Assembly: GCF_014217835.1 (NCBI RefSeq)
Contig: NZ_CP055263.1
Span: 3,165,501 to 3,229,500 of the forward strand
Reading direction: 5' to 3'
DNA from: Metabacillus sp. KUDC1714
GTDB lineage: Bacteria > Bacillota > Bacilli > Bacillales > Bacillaceae
DNA length: 64,000 nt
Shown: positions 9,005 to 18,575 of the stretch, piece by piece
How the letters are laid out: every line of letters starts with the position of its first letter
Position numbering within the stretch: position 1 is the first letter of the stretch
Notes under the pieces: generated by a model
Database searches by the model: none
Seen by the model: the letters and a program-made list of their open reading frames with translations, nothing else
What the model was told of the DNA's origin: nothing
Translations under genes and position numbers: made by a program

Positions 9005-9206
9005 CCACACCGCACTACTTGGTAAATAGCAACAAAGTTTGCGAAAACAGCCTTTATATATATGGATCTATTTTTGTACGAATCCTCTCTTGAATTGAAA
9101 TAACCAACTGGAAGTTGTAATTTTAAGAATTGTTTTATTGGATAGACTTTTAGTTTCCTAACAATACGGAAATAGACATTTCTTAGATATTAAAGTATTC
9201 ACTCAA

Positions 9207-10625
9207 TTATTTCTTTATTTGTTTGTCTTCCCAAGGTTCAAATGAATATGGAATTCCAATCATTTTAGCGATCAAATCATCATAGGATACTAAATCTGTT
9301 TTCGACAACTCTTTTAAAGAGCGTTTGCCCATGGCTCTTAACGCCATTCTCATTTCTTCTATACTTGCTGTTAAGAATTTCTCTGCTGATTTTACCCCTT
9401 CTTCAATCTTAAATTGATCCTTATATTTGCCTTCATTCCAAACCACTTGTGTAGCTGGTTCAAATGGAAGTGCATTAAATATTTGATTGTGTGAGACAGT
9501 AAATAACATCGCAGAGCCTACATACACAGCATCAGCACCAAGTGCAAGCACTTTTAAAAAATGCCCAGGTACTAAAAGCCCTCCAGAGATAATTAAACTG
9601 ATTTTCCCCTTCATGTTTCTCTTTTCTAGATGATTAACAGCTCGGACAACTGCATGTAATGTAGGGATTCCCATGTCATCAGATAAAATGGGTGCTGCTC
9701 CGAGAGTGGCTGCTTGGCCGCCGTCAATCGCAATATAATCAACATCCATGTCGATTAAATGATCAATATCTTCTTCAATTTTTCCACCTGCTCCTATTTT
9801 TGCACCAATGGGAACTCCACCTGTTAGATCCCGAAGATACTCAACAAGCTCTTTCAAATCTTTTAATGATTGTTCTTCAAAAAAGTTGTCAAAAATCACC
9901 GCATCTTCATTTTCTTTTAGTCCCATCACTTCACGAGCACGGCCTGTTAAATTCTTGGGGGAAATTCTCCCGCCTATTCCGAATATTGCGCCTTGTCCCA
10001 ACTTAATTTCAATCATGTCGGCACGCTTAAAAAGTTCTTCTTCCTTTGCCCATTCTGTTTTGCCACATTGTAAAATAAATTTCCCTGCTTTGTCTAATTC
10101 TTCTGGTAAAACTCCACCTTCACCGGAATTAATTGCAGTTCCTACATTATTAGCTGCTTCTGCTAATGACAACTTCACTTCTTCACTAAGTGCGATCCCA
10201 TAAGCCATCCCGCTGATCATAAGCGGAATATTTATTTTCATTGGTTTTTTTGCTTTTGGTCCAATGGTTACTTTTAAATTTACTTCTTCTTCGCCATTAA
10301 TGGGAAATGGTGACGTTTGTGCAGGGATAAAGGTAATCGGATCTAAATGTGGCCATTTTTTTGAAGAGCCAAGTGGGCGATGAAGTACGTCACCTGTTTC
10401 TGCACGCAAGCTATTTTCAAGCATATTTTGAACGCCCATATGCCTAAGGCCTGGCATCAACTCAATAATATTTTCTTGATAACTGTCGGTTAGAATGATT
10501 TTTCCCATTTGTTTAACCATTCTTTTAATTATCCAACGCCAACCAACAAGTATGAATAAAATAAGGACAAATACTATTGAAATCATCACAAAAGACAAAT
10601 AATATAAAATGTTCGGCATAATCAC
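9207..10625 (-). CDS. FMN-binding glutamate synthase-like protein, membrane anchored
   Basis: 472 residues. One N-terminal membrane helix (about 5-28) precedes a glutamate synthase central/FMN domain (PF01645; about 80-450). FMN/active-site motifs are visible: ISGMAYGIALSEEVK, NSGEGG, KLGQGA, DGGQAATLGAAP and ISGGLLVPGHFLKVLALGAD. Unlike GltB it lacks glutaminase and 3Fe-4S regions, so it is the short ferredoxin-type form like B. subtilis YerD. A role in glutamate formation is unproven. The gene is alone, with ATG after an AGTGGAGAAGTG region. Confidence 0.85.
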   Translation of the reverse strand: MIMPNILYYLSFVMISIVFVLILFILVGWRWIIKRMVKQMGKIILTDSYQENIIELMPGLRHMGVQNMLENSLRAETGDVLHRPLGSSKKWPHLDPITFIPAQTSPFPINGEEEVNLKVTIGPKAKKPMKINIPLMISGMAYGIALSEEVKLSLAEAANNVGTAINSGEGGVLPEELDKAGKFILQCGKTEWAKEEELFKRADMIEIKLGQGAIFGIGGRISPKNLTGRAREVMGLKENEDAVIFDNFFEEQSLKDLKELVEYLRDLTGGVPIGAKIGAGGKIEEDIDHLIDMDVDYIAIDGGQAATLGAAPILSDDMGIPTLHAVVRAVNHLEKRNMKGKISLIISGGLLVPGHFLKVLALGADAVYVGSAMLFTVSHNQIFNALPFEPATQVVWNEGKYKDQFKIEEGVKSAEKFLTASIEEMRMALRAMGKRSLKELSKTDLVSYDDLIAKMIGIPYSFEPWEDKQIKK

Positions 10626-10895
10626 TTCTCCACTATTAAATAGATTAAACAGTTATTATTCCCATTATTACCAAAAGAGAAATAATTAACATTTGATATG
10701 AAATCATTCTAAGCTACATGGGGAATAGAAATACAAGAGGAATCGTATTGAAATTTCCTTTAAGGGAAAGACTACAAAAGATCTACAAATTTACAACCAC
10801 TAACATTGATAGTTAACGTAGCTCCGTCCACTTTACTTCGTACATATTTTCTACGGCTTTAGATGCTACCAGCAAGTAAGAAGGAGAGCATTTTC

Positions 10896-11642
10896 ATGAA
10901 CTTATTAAATGATATCATTCACCGCCCCTTTCCATTACCTTCGAAAAAGTGGATTATGCGACAAACATGGAGTAACCTATTTTTTCTTCATTGGCCTATT
11001 CCACCTGAAGCACTACGTCCACATATACCTGCTCCTTTACAAATTGACACCTTTGATCACAATGCTTGGTTAGGAATTGTTGCATTTGTTATAGAGGGAA
11101 TTTATCCTCGCGGGTTGTCATCTGTTTCACTAACCCCTAAATTTTTAGAAGTAAATGTAAGAACTTATGTTCAATATGATGGTAAACCTGGTGTCTATTT
11201 CATGTCTTTAGACGTCGAAAACTGGGCTTCTCGTACGATCGCAAAGAGATGGTATCGTTTGCCGTACTATCCCGCACGGATTTCTTTTCAAAACGAAGGT
11301 AAAACCATTCATTTCCAAAGTATCAGAAAAAGTACAACAAAAGCTCAAATAACATTCAGTGGATCGTTTAGACCTTCACAAGAAGTGAATTTTGCAAATA
11401 CAGGAACCCTAGATCATTGGCTCACAGAGCGATACTGCTTATATAGTTTCGATAACAGAGGCAACACCTATTGTGGAGAAATACACCATCCTCCTTGGCC
11501 ATTACAAAAAGCAGAAACTCAAATAGGAATGAATACACTTTTTTCTCCTTTTAATATTGATCTTAGTAATGTAAAACCGATTGCTCATTTTTCAAAAGGG
11601 TTCGATTCGCTAATATGGAATATTAGGAAGATACATATCTAA
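10896..11642 (+). CDS. DUF2071 (YqjF-like) protein
   Basis: 248 residues from the ATG at 10896, chosen because AAGGAGAG lies seven bases upstream; the in-frame ATG at 10863 has no ribosome binding site. The sequence shows DUF2071 hallmarks: MRQTWSNLFFLHWPIP near residue 25, the proline-rich PPEALRPHIPAPLQIDTF, then VNVRTYVQYDGKPGVYFMSLD. These soluble proteins resemble acetoacetate decarboxylase in fold and have no firm function. The gene has its own spacing on both sides (about 270 and 190 bases) and no operon partner. Confidence 0.85.
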   Translation: MNLLNDIIHRPFPLPSKKWIMRQTWSNLFFLHWPIPPEALRPHIPAPLQIDTFDHNAWLGIVAFVIEGIYPRGLSSVSLTPKFLEVNVRTYVQYDGKPGVYFMSLDVENWASRTIAKRWYRLPYYPARISFQNEGKTIHFQSIRKSTTKAQITFSGSFRPSQEVNFANTGTLDHWLTERYCLYSFDNRGNTYCGEIHHPPWPLQKAETQIGMNTLFSPFNIDLSNVKPIAHFSKGFDSLIWNIRKIHI

Positions 11643-11829
11643 GTTGAGAATGGTATATTCGTTGTGAAGAAGGAAAAGATTAGTGTTATTCAACTATTTT
11701 TTCATTTGATTATATTTGATCTTGGGACTCCCTTGGTCATTAGTCATGGTAAGACGTGAAAGAATAACATATTAATTGGTACTTTAAAGAATAATAAAAA
11801 AAGATAATATCATTAAAAGGAGGAGCTTT

Positions 11830-12321
11830 ATGGATAAGTATACGAAACAAGTGGCATTCTCTTTAGCTACATTAATACTACCTTGGCTAACTGTCCCTTT
11901 TATGGGGAAAAGAAATATTTTAAGGTTTTTACCCGTAGCAAGCTTTATCAATTTATTTTTAAGTGTGTTTTGTCTAATTAGTAATAGGAAAAAATGGTGG
12001 AAAACAAAAAATCCACTATCACCTGGTCCAGTAGATTTTACATATATATTAGGTCCTTATTTTGTAGCAACACTTTGGATCTTTAAATTAACATTTGGTA
12101 ATTTTCCTAAGTACTTAATTACAAATATGGTATTAAATATTTTTAACGCTTTTCTTTTGCCTCCTATAGGAAGGAAATTTGGAATTATTAAATTTAAGCT
12201 GATGAAACATACTACTTGGTATTTTATATGTATATCCTTGTCAATTATTATCTATGGCTATCAGCATTTTGTGGAACAATCAATTAACAAAAATCAAGAT
12301 GAGATTAAAAAAACGCTTTAG
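11830..12321 (+). CDS. Small membrane protein of unknown function
   Basis: 163 residues, about four hydrophobic segments (roughly 8-25, 30-50, 70-90, 130-150) separated by Lys/Arg-rich loops. ATG follows AAAAGGAGGAGC, an excellent ribosome binding site. No family was recognised with certainty; similar small membrane proteins are common in Bacillus genomes. It precedes another small membrane protein by 120 bases. Confidence 0.7.
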   Translation: MDKYTKQVAFSLATLILPWLTVPFMGKRNILRFLPVASFINLFLSVFCLISNRKKWWKTKNPLSPGPVDFTYILGPYFVATLWIFKLTFGNFPKYLITNMVLNIFNAFLLPPIGRKFGIIKFKLMKHTTWYFICISLSIIIYGYQHFVEQSINKNQDEIKKTL

Positions 12322-12444
12322 AGTAAGTTCCTTCATTTTTATGAAATAAAGGAAAATTAAACTACCTAGGCATATGACCGTAAAGAATCTCCTATTAATT
12401 TAAAACTTAATTTTAAAAAAGAACTTTAAGGGGGGAAGAAAAAT

Positions 12445-12918
12445 GTGGTGAACCCCAAAGAAAGGTTATTGTGGAGTATTGCTCTTCCGGGATTTGGCCA
12501 ATTATTAAATAAAAAGTATATAAAAGGTATTGTTTTTGTTTTTTTAGAGTTCTTGGTGAATGTCCAGGCAAATTTTAATGAAGTCATTATGTTAAGTTTT
12601 CAAGGGGATATTGAAAAGGCAATTATAAAGGCAGATTATCAGTGGTTAATGTTTTATCCATGTTTGTATTTTTTTGCAATGTGGGATGCGTATAAAGATG
12701 CAGGAGGAGAAAAAGATTGCTTTTCCTTTCTGCCATTTGTTTTTTCTGCATATTTCGTTACAGTTGGATGTATGTATTCTTCGAATTTTAAACTATTTGG
12801 AGTACTATTAGGTCCTGTTTGGCTTCCAATCATTGCTGTTATTCCTGGTGTGATGGTAGGCTTTCTCTTAAGAGGAATATTATTTAAAATAAATTTAGTA
12901 AGAAATAAAAATGTTTAG
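12445..12918 (+). CDS. TM2-like small membrane protein
   Basis: 157 residues. The N-terminus ERLLWSIALPGFGQLLNKKY resembles TM2/DUF5683-type proteins (G-x-G-Q-x-x-x-x-[KR]), followed by four or five membrane helices. The start is GTG at 12445 (or 12448), preceded by AAGGGGGGAAG. The overlapping ATG at 12443 is out of frame. Function unknown. Confidence 0.72.
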   Translation: MVNPKERLLWSIALPGFGQLLNKKYIKGIVFVFLEFLVNVQANFNEVIMLSFQGDIEKAIIKADYQWLMFYPCLYFFAMWDAYKDAGGEKDCFSFLPFVFSAYFVTVGCMYSSNFKLFGVLLGPVWLPIIAVIPGVMVGFLLRGILFKINLVRNKNV

Positions 12919-13039
12919 TTTGTGAAAGGCGCGATTGTTGAAGATATTAATAAAAATGATCAATGCTTTTGTGAACAAAATTTTACCAGCATGACCATTT
13001 TAAATCTTTAATATTAATATTATTATTAAGGACAAGTTA

Positions 13040-13216
13040 AATGATTATCTCATGTGGATATAATAGAGAACAGCTTACTTTTAAATATTCAAAGGGGGAA
13101 GATATCCCCATTAATCTTCGAAAATAAACTTTGTGTAAAATATCTATTAACACAACTAAATTTAAGTATTTAAAACGTCTTTATTCCTGATAGTAATGTG
13201 GTTTAGACGTTTTTTA
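13040..13216 (+). ncRNA. Candidate small RNA gene, copy A
   Basis: A TATAAT box (13059-13064) within GGATATAATAG is followed by a GGGGA/TCCCC hairpin (about 13093-13110) and, 60 bases on, a strong terminator (AAAACGTCT / AGACGTTTT plus T-run, 13172-13216). The unit is clearly related to 14254-14432: shared blocks are AAGTTAAATG, GGATATAATAG-GAACAG and the stretch ending GTG..AAAATATCT, while the hairpin arms differ but still pair. No start codon with a plausible reading frame is present. A ~150-base transcript is predicted. This is inference from pattern; a decayed intergenic repeat is the alternative. Confidence 0.45.
13172..13216 (+). terminator. Terminator of candidate small RNA A
   Basis: AAAACGTCT (13172-13180) pairs with AGACGTTTT (13205-13213), followed by T. 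From 13217 to 13456 no gene is seen. Confidence 0.75.
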
Positions 13217-13456
13217 TTGTTTCGGAAGAAACTCCATATTCAATCCTTTTCTCTTCTTCCGCAACGGGCCATTATATTGAATAAGAGGTTGCACAAACTA
13301 GAAAAAACGGACAATAGCCAAACACTTGATATATAAGGGATTGATTCTTTGACTTTCTTCTTTAAATTGGTATTATGTTAACTAGATTTGTATATGTATT
13401 TATCTGTTTATCTTTGGAAACCATATTGATATTCAGAGACGTAAAGGAGATTATGG

Positions 13457-13945
13457 ATGGACTCGATTTTTAAGAACTTAGATTTAAGTGCAAAGGGTCT
13501 GTGGCTTCCAATATCATTGGGGCTTATATTGTTATTGTATGCTCTTCTTATGCCGAAGAAAGAGATAAATTGGAGAGAGTTATATATTACAATTGGAGTA
13601 ATTGGTTTATTAACTTGGATTAGTGATAACATATTTGCAGGAATTTTTGATTTAGTTGATTTTGGTCATCCTAAAATCTCAGGAATAGGTGAACTTATAA
13701 CATACAGTTTCATTCCTTCATCACTTGCAGTTATTTATTTAAACTACTTAAATAGTTCGAATAAATGGAGATTAGTAATAATATTTATTGTCATTTCTGT
13801 ACTAATTGAATGGGCAGTAGTAAGTGTAGGATACATGAAACTTAAAGAATGGAACCATATATTTAGCATTCCTATATTCTTTGTTGTGTATAGTTATTTC
13901 CTACCTTTTCATATTAGAATAATAAAATGTTATAAAGGTAAATAA
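13457..13945 (+). CDS. Small membrane protein (CBO0543-like)
   Basis: 162 residues with about five membrane helices. The ending around WNHIFSIPIFFVVYSY resembles the CBO0543 family of short Bacillus/Clostridium membrane proteins of unknown function. AAGGAG lies eight bases before the ATG. The gene sits between the two candidate small RNA units. Confidence 0.7.
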   Translation: MDSIFKNLDLSAKGLWLPISLGLILLLYALLMPKKEINWRELYITIGVIGLLTWISDNIFAGIFDLVDFGHPKISGIGELITYSFIPSSLAVIYLNYLNSSNKWRLVIIFIVISVLIEWAVVSVGYMKLKEWNHIFSIPIFFVVYSYFLPFHIRIIKCYKGK

Positions 13946-13957
13946 TTGCATTATAAA

Positions 13958-13984
13958 AGGATTTTCGATTGAAGATCTTTTTTT
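13958..13984 (+). terminator. Terminator of the CBO0543-like gene
   Basis: AGGATTTTC and GAAGATCTT pair (two G-U) around a GATT loop, followed by seven T, 13 bases past the stop. Confidence 0.7.
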
Positions 13985-14253
13985 CAATACCTATAACATT
14001 GCTTATGTCTTCTTTAGAGGGTTGCTTTCCTTTAATGACGATCTACAGCTATCGGGCGCTTATCTTGAATAGGGATAAGCGCTTAACTTCCGTTTAAGGG
14101 CGATTTAGTTGAAAGGGATAGGGCTGGGAAATTGCTAAAACAATATGCTTAAAAAGTGAACATTGTTTGTTTTTTTATTTAACAAAAATAGTATTGAGCG
14201 CTCAAGATCATCTAATGGTTGAAGATATAATTTTACATAATTTCTATTTTAAA

Positions 14254-14432
14254 TAAGTTAAATGCTATTCAAGTTGGATATAATAGTGAACAGTTTTGAA
14301 GAGAGGGAGGAAACTCTCTATTATTCTTGAAGATTTAACTTCGTGAAAATATCTTTTTTATGAACACCAGTAAGAGAAGACAATCAAAAGCAACCTGAAT
14401 TCTCTTTCGAAAAGGATTCAGGTTGCTTTAAT
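14254..14432 (+). ncRNA. Candidate small RNA gene, copy B
   Basis: Related to the unit at 13040-13216. TATAAT lies at 14279-14284 with the same flanks (AAGTTAAATG upstream, GAACAG downstream), then a GAGAG/CTCTC hairpin in place of the GGGGA/TCCCC hairpin of copy A, then the shared block ending AAAATATCT, then a terminator (AGCAACCTGAAT / ATTCAGGTTGCT, about 14387-14432). Paired changes in the hairpin support an RNA function. No coding frame is evident. The stretch 13985-14253 has only a GCGCTTATC/GATAAGCGC hairpin (about 14057-14083). Confidence 0.45.
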
Positions 14433-14470
14433 ATATATAGAACTAATGATAATTGTATGTATCTCGATAA

Positions 14471-15349
14471 TTATTTAATAAATTCAACAAAACTAGTAAC
14501 ACTATTTCGATTAAACCTTTGAGGTTTTTTAACAAGCCATAAGCTTCTTTTTATATTAATTCCTGAAATTTTCATTTCCTTCAAAAAGCCTAGCTCTAAT
14601 TCTCTTGCAACGGTTAATCTTGAGAGAATACTTACTCCAAGGCCTGATTCTACCGCACTTTTTATTGCTTGGGTACTTCCGATCTCCATGTAGTTTTCAA
14701 TTTTATCTAATACCCCATGCTCTTTTAAGGCGTTTTCGATAATTAGTCGTGTTCCTGATATGGATTCTCGCCAAATCATTCGTTCATTAGCCAATTCGTT
14801 AATATCTATTTCTGATTTTTCTCCCCAAGGGTGGTCTGCTGGATAAACGAGAATTAATTCATCATCAGCAAATTTAGTGACAGTGAATTTTTTATCTTCA
14901 ACAATTCCTTCAACCAAGCCGATATCAATTACATCGTTCGCTAAATCCTCTAACACACTCGGAGTGTTTTTTATAGTTAATGTTACGTTAATTTCAGGTG
15001 TCAATTTTTTAAAACGACCTAGTAAATTTGGTAAAAGGAATTCGCCTATTGTCAGTGATGCACCTACCCTAATGTTAGAATTGTACTCGCCTGTAGCCTG
15101 CAAGATCACTTCTTTGGATCGGTTAAAGTCGTTAATAATCGCTTTTGCGAAAGGATAAAGCATTTTCCCTGTTTCTGTAACAATTAATTTTCCTTCTGTT
15201 CGATCAAATAAAAGGGTCCCATAAAGATTCTCAAGCTGCCGAATCTGTCTTGTTACAGCAGGCTGGGAAACAAAACTTAATCTTGCTGCTTGGCTAATAC
15301 TCCCCTCATCAACTACTAAACAAAACGTTTTCAAACTATCGATGTTCAA
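14471..15349 (-). CDS. LysR-family transcriptional regulator, likely of chrA genes
   Basis: 292 residues: an N-terminal winged HTH (SISQAARLSFVSQPAVTRQI, about 15-40) and a LysR substrate-binding domain (about 90-290; TIGEFLLPNLLGRF, DIGLVEG, SGLGVSIL). It is divergent from a chrA1/chrA2 pair with 230 bases between. The intergenic gap has a 28 bp element found again upstream of the second chrA pair at 35941, so this protein is the best candidate for controlling both. Its general form is like CysL-type regulators of sulfur/oxyanion genes, but the ligand is unknown. The ATG follows AAGGAAACTCC on the minus strand in reverse context. Confidence 0.88.
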   Translation of the reverse strand: MNIDSLKTFCLVVDEGSISQAARLSFVSQPAVTRQIRQLENLYGTLLFDRTEGKLIVTETGKMLYPFAKAIINDFNRSKEVILQATGEYNSNIRVGASLTIGEFLLPNLLGRFKKLTPEINVTLTIKNTPSVLEDLANDVIDIGLVEGIVEDKKFTVTKFADDELILVYPADHPWGEKSEIDINELANERMIWRESISGTRLIIENALKEHGVLDKIENYMEIGSTQAIKSAVESGLGVSILSRLTVARELELGFLKEMKISGINIKRSLWLVKKPQRFNRNSVTSFVEFIK

Positions 15350-15445
15350 GGAAACTCCTCCCTACAAAGTTATCGTACCTATTATTCGTATAATACAATA
15401 TTACCATATGTCCATATCAGAAGAACTCCAAAGGAAGTATAACGA

Positions 15446-15506
15446 TCTGTTATAACCTATGCATTTGTTGCAATATCCCTTCTTAAGAAAGCGTGATATC
15501 GTATAG
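15446..15506 (+). promoter_or_regulatory. Conserved chrA promoter element, copy 1
   Basis: 28 bases (15446-15473) are identical to 35941-35968. They contain the palindromes GTTATAAC and ATGCAT. The following ~30 bases are also similar (CGTGATAT, then ATAGATAA). The position between the divergent LysR gene and chrA1 suits a LysR operator plus promoter. Confidence 0.7.
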
Positions 15507-15579
15507 ATAAGATAAAAAAATAATTAAAAATTCATCAAGGTCATTGGTAGAAATATTGAAAAAAGGGATGGAGAATTTT

Positions 15580-16206
15580 ATGAAGGAAGAAACAAAAAAA
15601 TTATTTCAAATCTTTTGGACCTTCTTAAAAATTGGTCCAGTTACCTTTGGTGGAGGGTATGCGATGATTCCACTTATTGAAAGAGAAGTAGTGGATAAAA
15701 AGAAATGGATAAATCATGCGGATGTAACCGACGTTTTTGCGATTGCGGAATCAATTCCTGGGGCAATTGCCATAAATTCTTCAACATTTATAGGCTATCG
15801 AATAGGAGGGATTAGGGGTGCCATTGCAGCATTATTAGGAGTGTTTTTACCAACCTTCCTTATTGTTGTTGTACTTAGTATTGTTTTTCTCCAGATCCAG
15901 AACAACCCTAAAATAGAAGCGGCCTTTCAGGCGATTCGTGCTTCGATTGTTGCCTTGATTGTATATGCAGGTTATATGATTGGTAAAACGGCGATCATTG
16001 ATAAAACAACATTAGTTATTTCGGTTGGTTCTATGGCGATTCTGTTTTTCCTTCATCTCCATCCGGTATTAATCATCTTCTCTGGTATTATTCTAGGTAT
16101 TCTACTTGTTAACGTTAAGCGGAAACTGGGTTACTCAGTAAAGATAAAAAAGGAAAAGAGTACACCTGCACAGCAATTAGAATGCTATATGGGAGATGGA
16201 ATTTAA
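15580..16206 (+). CDS. Chromate transporter family protein, N-terminal half type (chrA1)
   Basis: 208 residues from ATG 15580, aligned with its paralogue at 36064 (both begin MKEE) and preceded by GGGATGGAG. It is a short-chain CHR-family protein: FLKIGPVTFGGGYAMIPLIE (about 12-31), IPGAIAINSSTFIGYR (about 62-77), then several membrane helices. Short CHR proteins work as pairs of antiparallel half-proteins. The partner begins two bases after this stop. The family exports chromate and probably other oxyanions; chromate is a sulfate analogue. The next operon encodes sulfatases. Confidence 0.9.
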   Translation: MKEETKKLFQIFWTFLKIGPVTFGGGYAMIPLIEREVVDKKKWINHADVTDVFAIAESIPGAIAINSSTFIGYRIGGIRGAIAALLGVFLPTFLIVVVLSIVFLQIQNNPKIEAAFQAIRASIVALIVYAGYMIGKTAIIDKTTLVISVGSMAILFFLHLHPVLIIFSGIILGILLVNVKRKLGYSVKIKKEKSTPAQQLECYMGDGI

Positions 16207-16207
16207 C

Positions 16208-16747
16208 ATGATCTTATTTGAACTATTTTGGATGTTCTTATTAATTGGTTTTGTCTCATTTGGTGGAGGGTATGCGATGATCCCTGTCATTGAGATGGAG
16301 GTTATCAATAAAGGCTGGATGACGACACAACAGTTTACAGATGTTATCGCAATTGCGGGGATGTCGCCTGGGCCAATTGCCACTAATAGTGCGATATTTG
16401 TAGGGTACCAGATTAATGGGATCACAGGTGCAATCGCAGCTGGATTAGGTATGGTGATCCCTTCCTTGTTGCTTGTTATAATCATTGCAACCTTTTTCTA
16501 TCGAATTAGTAAAAATAAGCATGTTGAATCTGCATTTTATGGATTACGTCCAATTATTACAGGCCTTATTGGTTATGCAGCGATTAAATTTGCAATCAGC
16601 AATCATTTATTAGATTCTTTTTCTTGGTATTCAGGTAGCTTACTAGCTATATTCGCATTGTCATTATTTTCTTTAATAAAGCTTCGTTTGCATCCTGCGT
16701 TAGTCATTGTAATGTCAGGTGTACTGGGAGCTGCGATTTATTCATAG
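16208..16747 (+). CDS. Chromate transporter family protein, second half type (chrA2)
   Basis: 179 residues, the CHR partner of the preceding gene: FVSFGGGYAMIPVIEMEV near the N-terminus, GMSPGPIATNSAIFVGYQ, and four or five further helices. An in-frame ATG at 16196 overlaps the upstream gene but has no spacing for a ribosome binding site, so 16208 is preferred. Two halves of this gene reappear in the chrA remnant at 26605-26929. Confidence 0.9.
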   Translation: MILFELFWMFLLIGFVSFGGGYAMIPVIEMEVINKGWMTTQQFTDVIAIAGMSPGPIATNSAIFVGYQINGITGAIAAGLGMVIPSLLLVIIIATFFYRISKNKHVESAFYGLRPIITGLIGYAAIKFAISNHLLDSFSWYSGSLLAIFALSLFSLIKLRLHPALVIVMSGVLGAAIYS

Positions 16748-16890
16748 TAAAAAGGAGGCTAATCTTGGATTGGGCTCTTTTTCTGTATAAGGAACGATTT
16801 ACTCTTGAATCAGAAAAAAGCTTAACATAAAATCTGGAAATTCTGACCAAACAAAATTTATATAATAATCGTTTAAAAATGAGGGATAAG

Positions 16891-18123
16891 ATGATTTTTC
16901 CTACAACATCCGATTTTGAATATGTATGTAAGTTATTATTCGATACGTTTAAAATTCCAGTAAAATTTATAGAGCATAATGGTTCTATAGTTCAAAATTA
17001 CACAAGTACATCGACCTCTAATCCATTACATTCTGATTGGGATATAATTGAATGGAGCAAATTAGAAAGTGTTCAAGTGAATTTTCCTATTCTTCAAGAA
17101 AATGAATACCTAGAAAATTTCATACTAATGCCTATCCAAACCAGCGATAAAATGATAGGAACATTCATTATTGGTCCCACATTAATTAGGAACCTATCAC
17201 AAGAGACAATCACTGGGTTGTTAAATGATTTTTCAAAAGTAATTGGAAAACAAGAACTCACCATATATTATGACCGTTTACAAAAGGTAAGCAGGGGCCA
17301 GCTATTGAATATTGGTAAATTACTCTACTTCCTAGTATTTAATGAAAGAATAGACATAGCAGTTATTGTTGATCAGAACCGAATGTTTATGAAAGATACC
17401 TTAATTAGTAACCCACCTGAGTTAGAAATTTCTAAACGCAGGGAGAATCAAGCATTTCATCCTCCCGAATATTACGAAATAGAGCTCATGCAATGTATTA
17501 GAGATGGTCGAAAAGAAGATCTACTTAAAAAGTTAACAGAAACAACTGTAGGGGAGACAGGTATATTAGCTAGAAATAGTTATTTAAGAAGTCAAAAAAA
17601 TTTATCTATATGTGGAATAACTTTGGCCACCAGAGCAGCTATTGAAGGAGGACTAGAGTGGGATCTAGCTCGAACCTTAAGTGATGTTTTTATTCAAAAT
17701 ATAGAAGACGCCACAGACGTTGAAAGTGTTAGAAGAGTAAGAAACGAATCTATGTATGATTTTGCAGAACGTGTTCTACAAAGTAACAAAAATAAATATT
17801 CAGAAATGATCAATCAATGCTTCCGCTTTATTTATAAGAATGTATATGATCATATCAGCGTTTCTCAAATTGCAGAATCTATTGGAATAAGTCCTGTCCA
17901 TCTATCTGCTTGTTTTAAGAAAGAAGTAGGACAAACTCTTTCAAGATATATACAAGAGGAAAAAGTAGAAGAATCTAAAAAACTAATTGTACTAACTGAT
18001 TATTCATTCCTAGAAATTTGTACTTTACTTAATTTTAATGATCAAAGCTACTTTACAAAAGTATTTAAAAAGATAACGGGACTAACCCCAAAACAATACA
18101 AAGATAGAGGGAGGTTAATATAA
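16891..18123 (+). CDS. AraC-family regulator of the sulfated-sugar island
   Basis: 410 residues. The C-terminal ~100 residues have two HTH motifs of AraC/XylS (SVSQIAESIGISPVHLSACF, then LEICTLLNFNDQSYFTKVFK). The N-terminal ~300 residues are a sensor region with the motif RRENQAFHPPEYYEIELMQ and GGLEWDLARTLSDVFIQ, shared with the paralogue at 31919. ATG 16891 is chosen because GAGGG precedes it and it aligns with the paralogue start; ATG 16879 is also in frame. It sits just upstream of, and codirectional with, the GPH/sulfatase/PTS genes, so it probably activates them. The ligand is unknown. Confidence 0.88.
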   Translation: MIFPTTSDFEYVCKLLFDTFKIPVKFIEHNGSIVQNYTSTSTSNPLHSDWDIIEWSKLESVQVNFPILQENEYLENFILMPIQTSDKMIGTFIIGPTLIRNLSQETITGLLNDFSKVIGKQELTIYYDRLQKVSRGQLLNIGKLLYFLVFNERIDIAVIVDQNRMFMKDTLISNPPELEISKRRENQAFHPPEYYEIELMQCIRDGRKEDLLKKLTETTVGETGILARNSYLRSQKNLSICGITLATRAAIEGGLEWDLARTLSDVFIQNIEDATDVESVRRVRNESMYDFAERVLQSNKNKYSEMINQCFRFIYKNVYDHISVSQIAESIGISPVHLSACFKKEVGQTLSRYIQEEKVEESKKLIVLTDYSFLEICTLLNFNDQSYFTKVFKKITGLTPKQYKDRGRLI

Positions 18124-18151
18124 TAATGGCAAGGTTTTAAGAACAATTTAA

Positions 18152-18202
18152 AGATACGGTCTTGTCCCGAAATGACTTTCGGGACAAGACCGTATCTTTT
18201 TC
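18152..18202 (+). terminator. Strong terminator after the AraC gene
   Basis: A 21 bp perfect stem (18152-18172 with 18177-18197, TGAC loop) followed by T. It separates the regulator transcript from the following operon. Confidence 0.92.
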
Positions 18203-18317
18203 TTTGACCAAAAGTAAATCAACATTAGAAGGTATTTGTAACAAAAAATATATTATTGCTTAAAACTAGTAAATTATTTTTAAAAAGAATAAAAAAACAC
18301 CAATGTTAATAAAAAAG

Positions 18318-18370
18318 TACCAAACGTTTAAGATAAAAGAATATAAACTGTAAACATGAAAACGCTTAAT
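18318..18370 (+). promoter_or_regulatory. Upstream region of the GPH/sulfatase genes: TACCAAA motif and candidate cre
   Basis: TACCAAA at 18318-18324 recurs upstream of the GH3 (33255) and GH115 (37539) genes and may be an AraC site. TGAAAACGCTTAAT (18357-18370) fits the CcpA cre consensus at 12 of 14 positions. The rest of 18203-18575 holds an imperfect dyad TAGGTGAA...TTCACCTA (18400-18491) and no gene. Confidence 0.45.
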
Positions 18371-18575
18371 ATTTAATTTGAATGGGGATACAAATTGAAT
18401 AGGTGAACTAAGTCAATCTTATATCTAGAAGTATTTGAATGAAAAAAATTACTGTAGTTACTTACGGACTAATAAGTAATGGATTCACCTAACTCTTCAT
18501 TCTTACCTCTATTCAAAGTAAGCGTAATTATGAATTCTGAGATCTATTAAGGTGAAATTAAAAGGAGGTAATAAA

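Noticed and set aside
8881..9093. 70-codon frame over the GC-rich repeat
   Set aside because: It coincides with a non-coding dispersed repeat and has no ribosome binding site.
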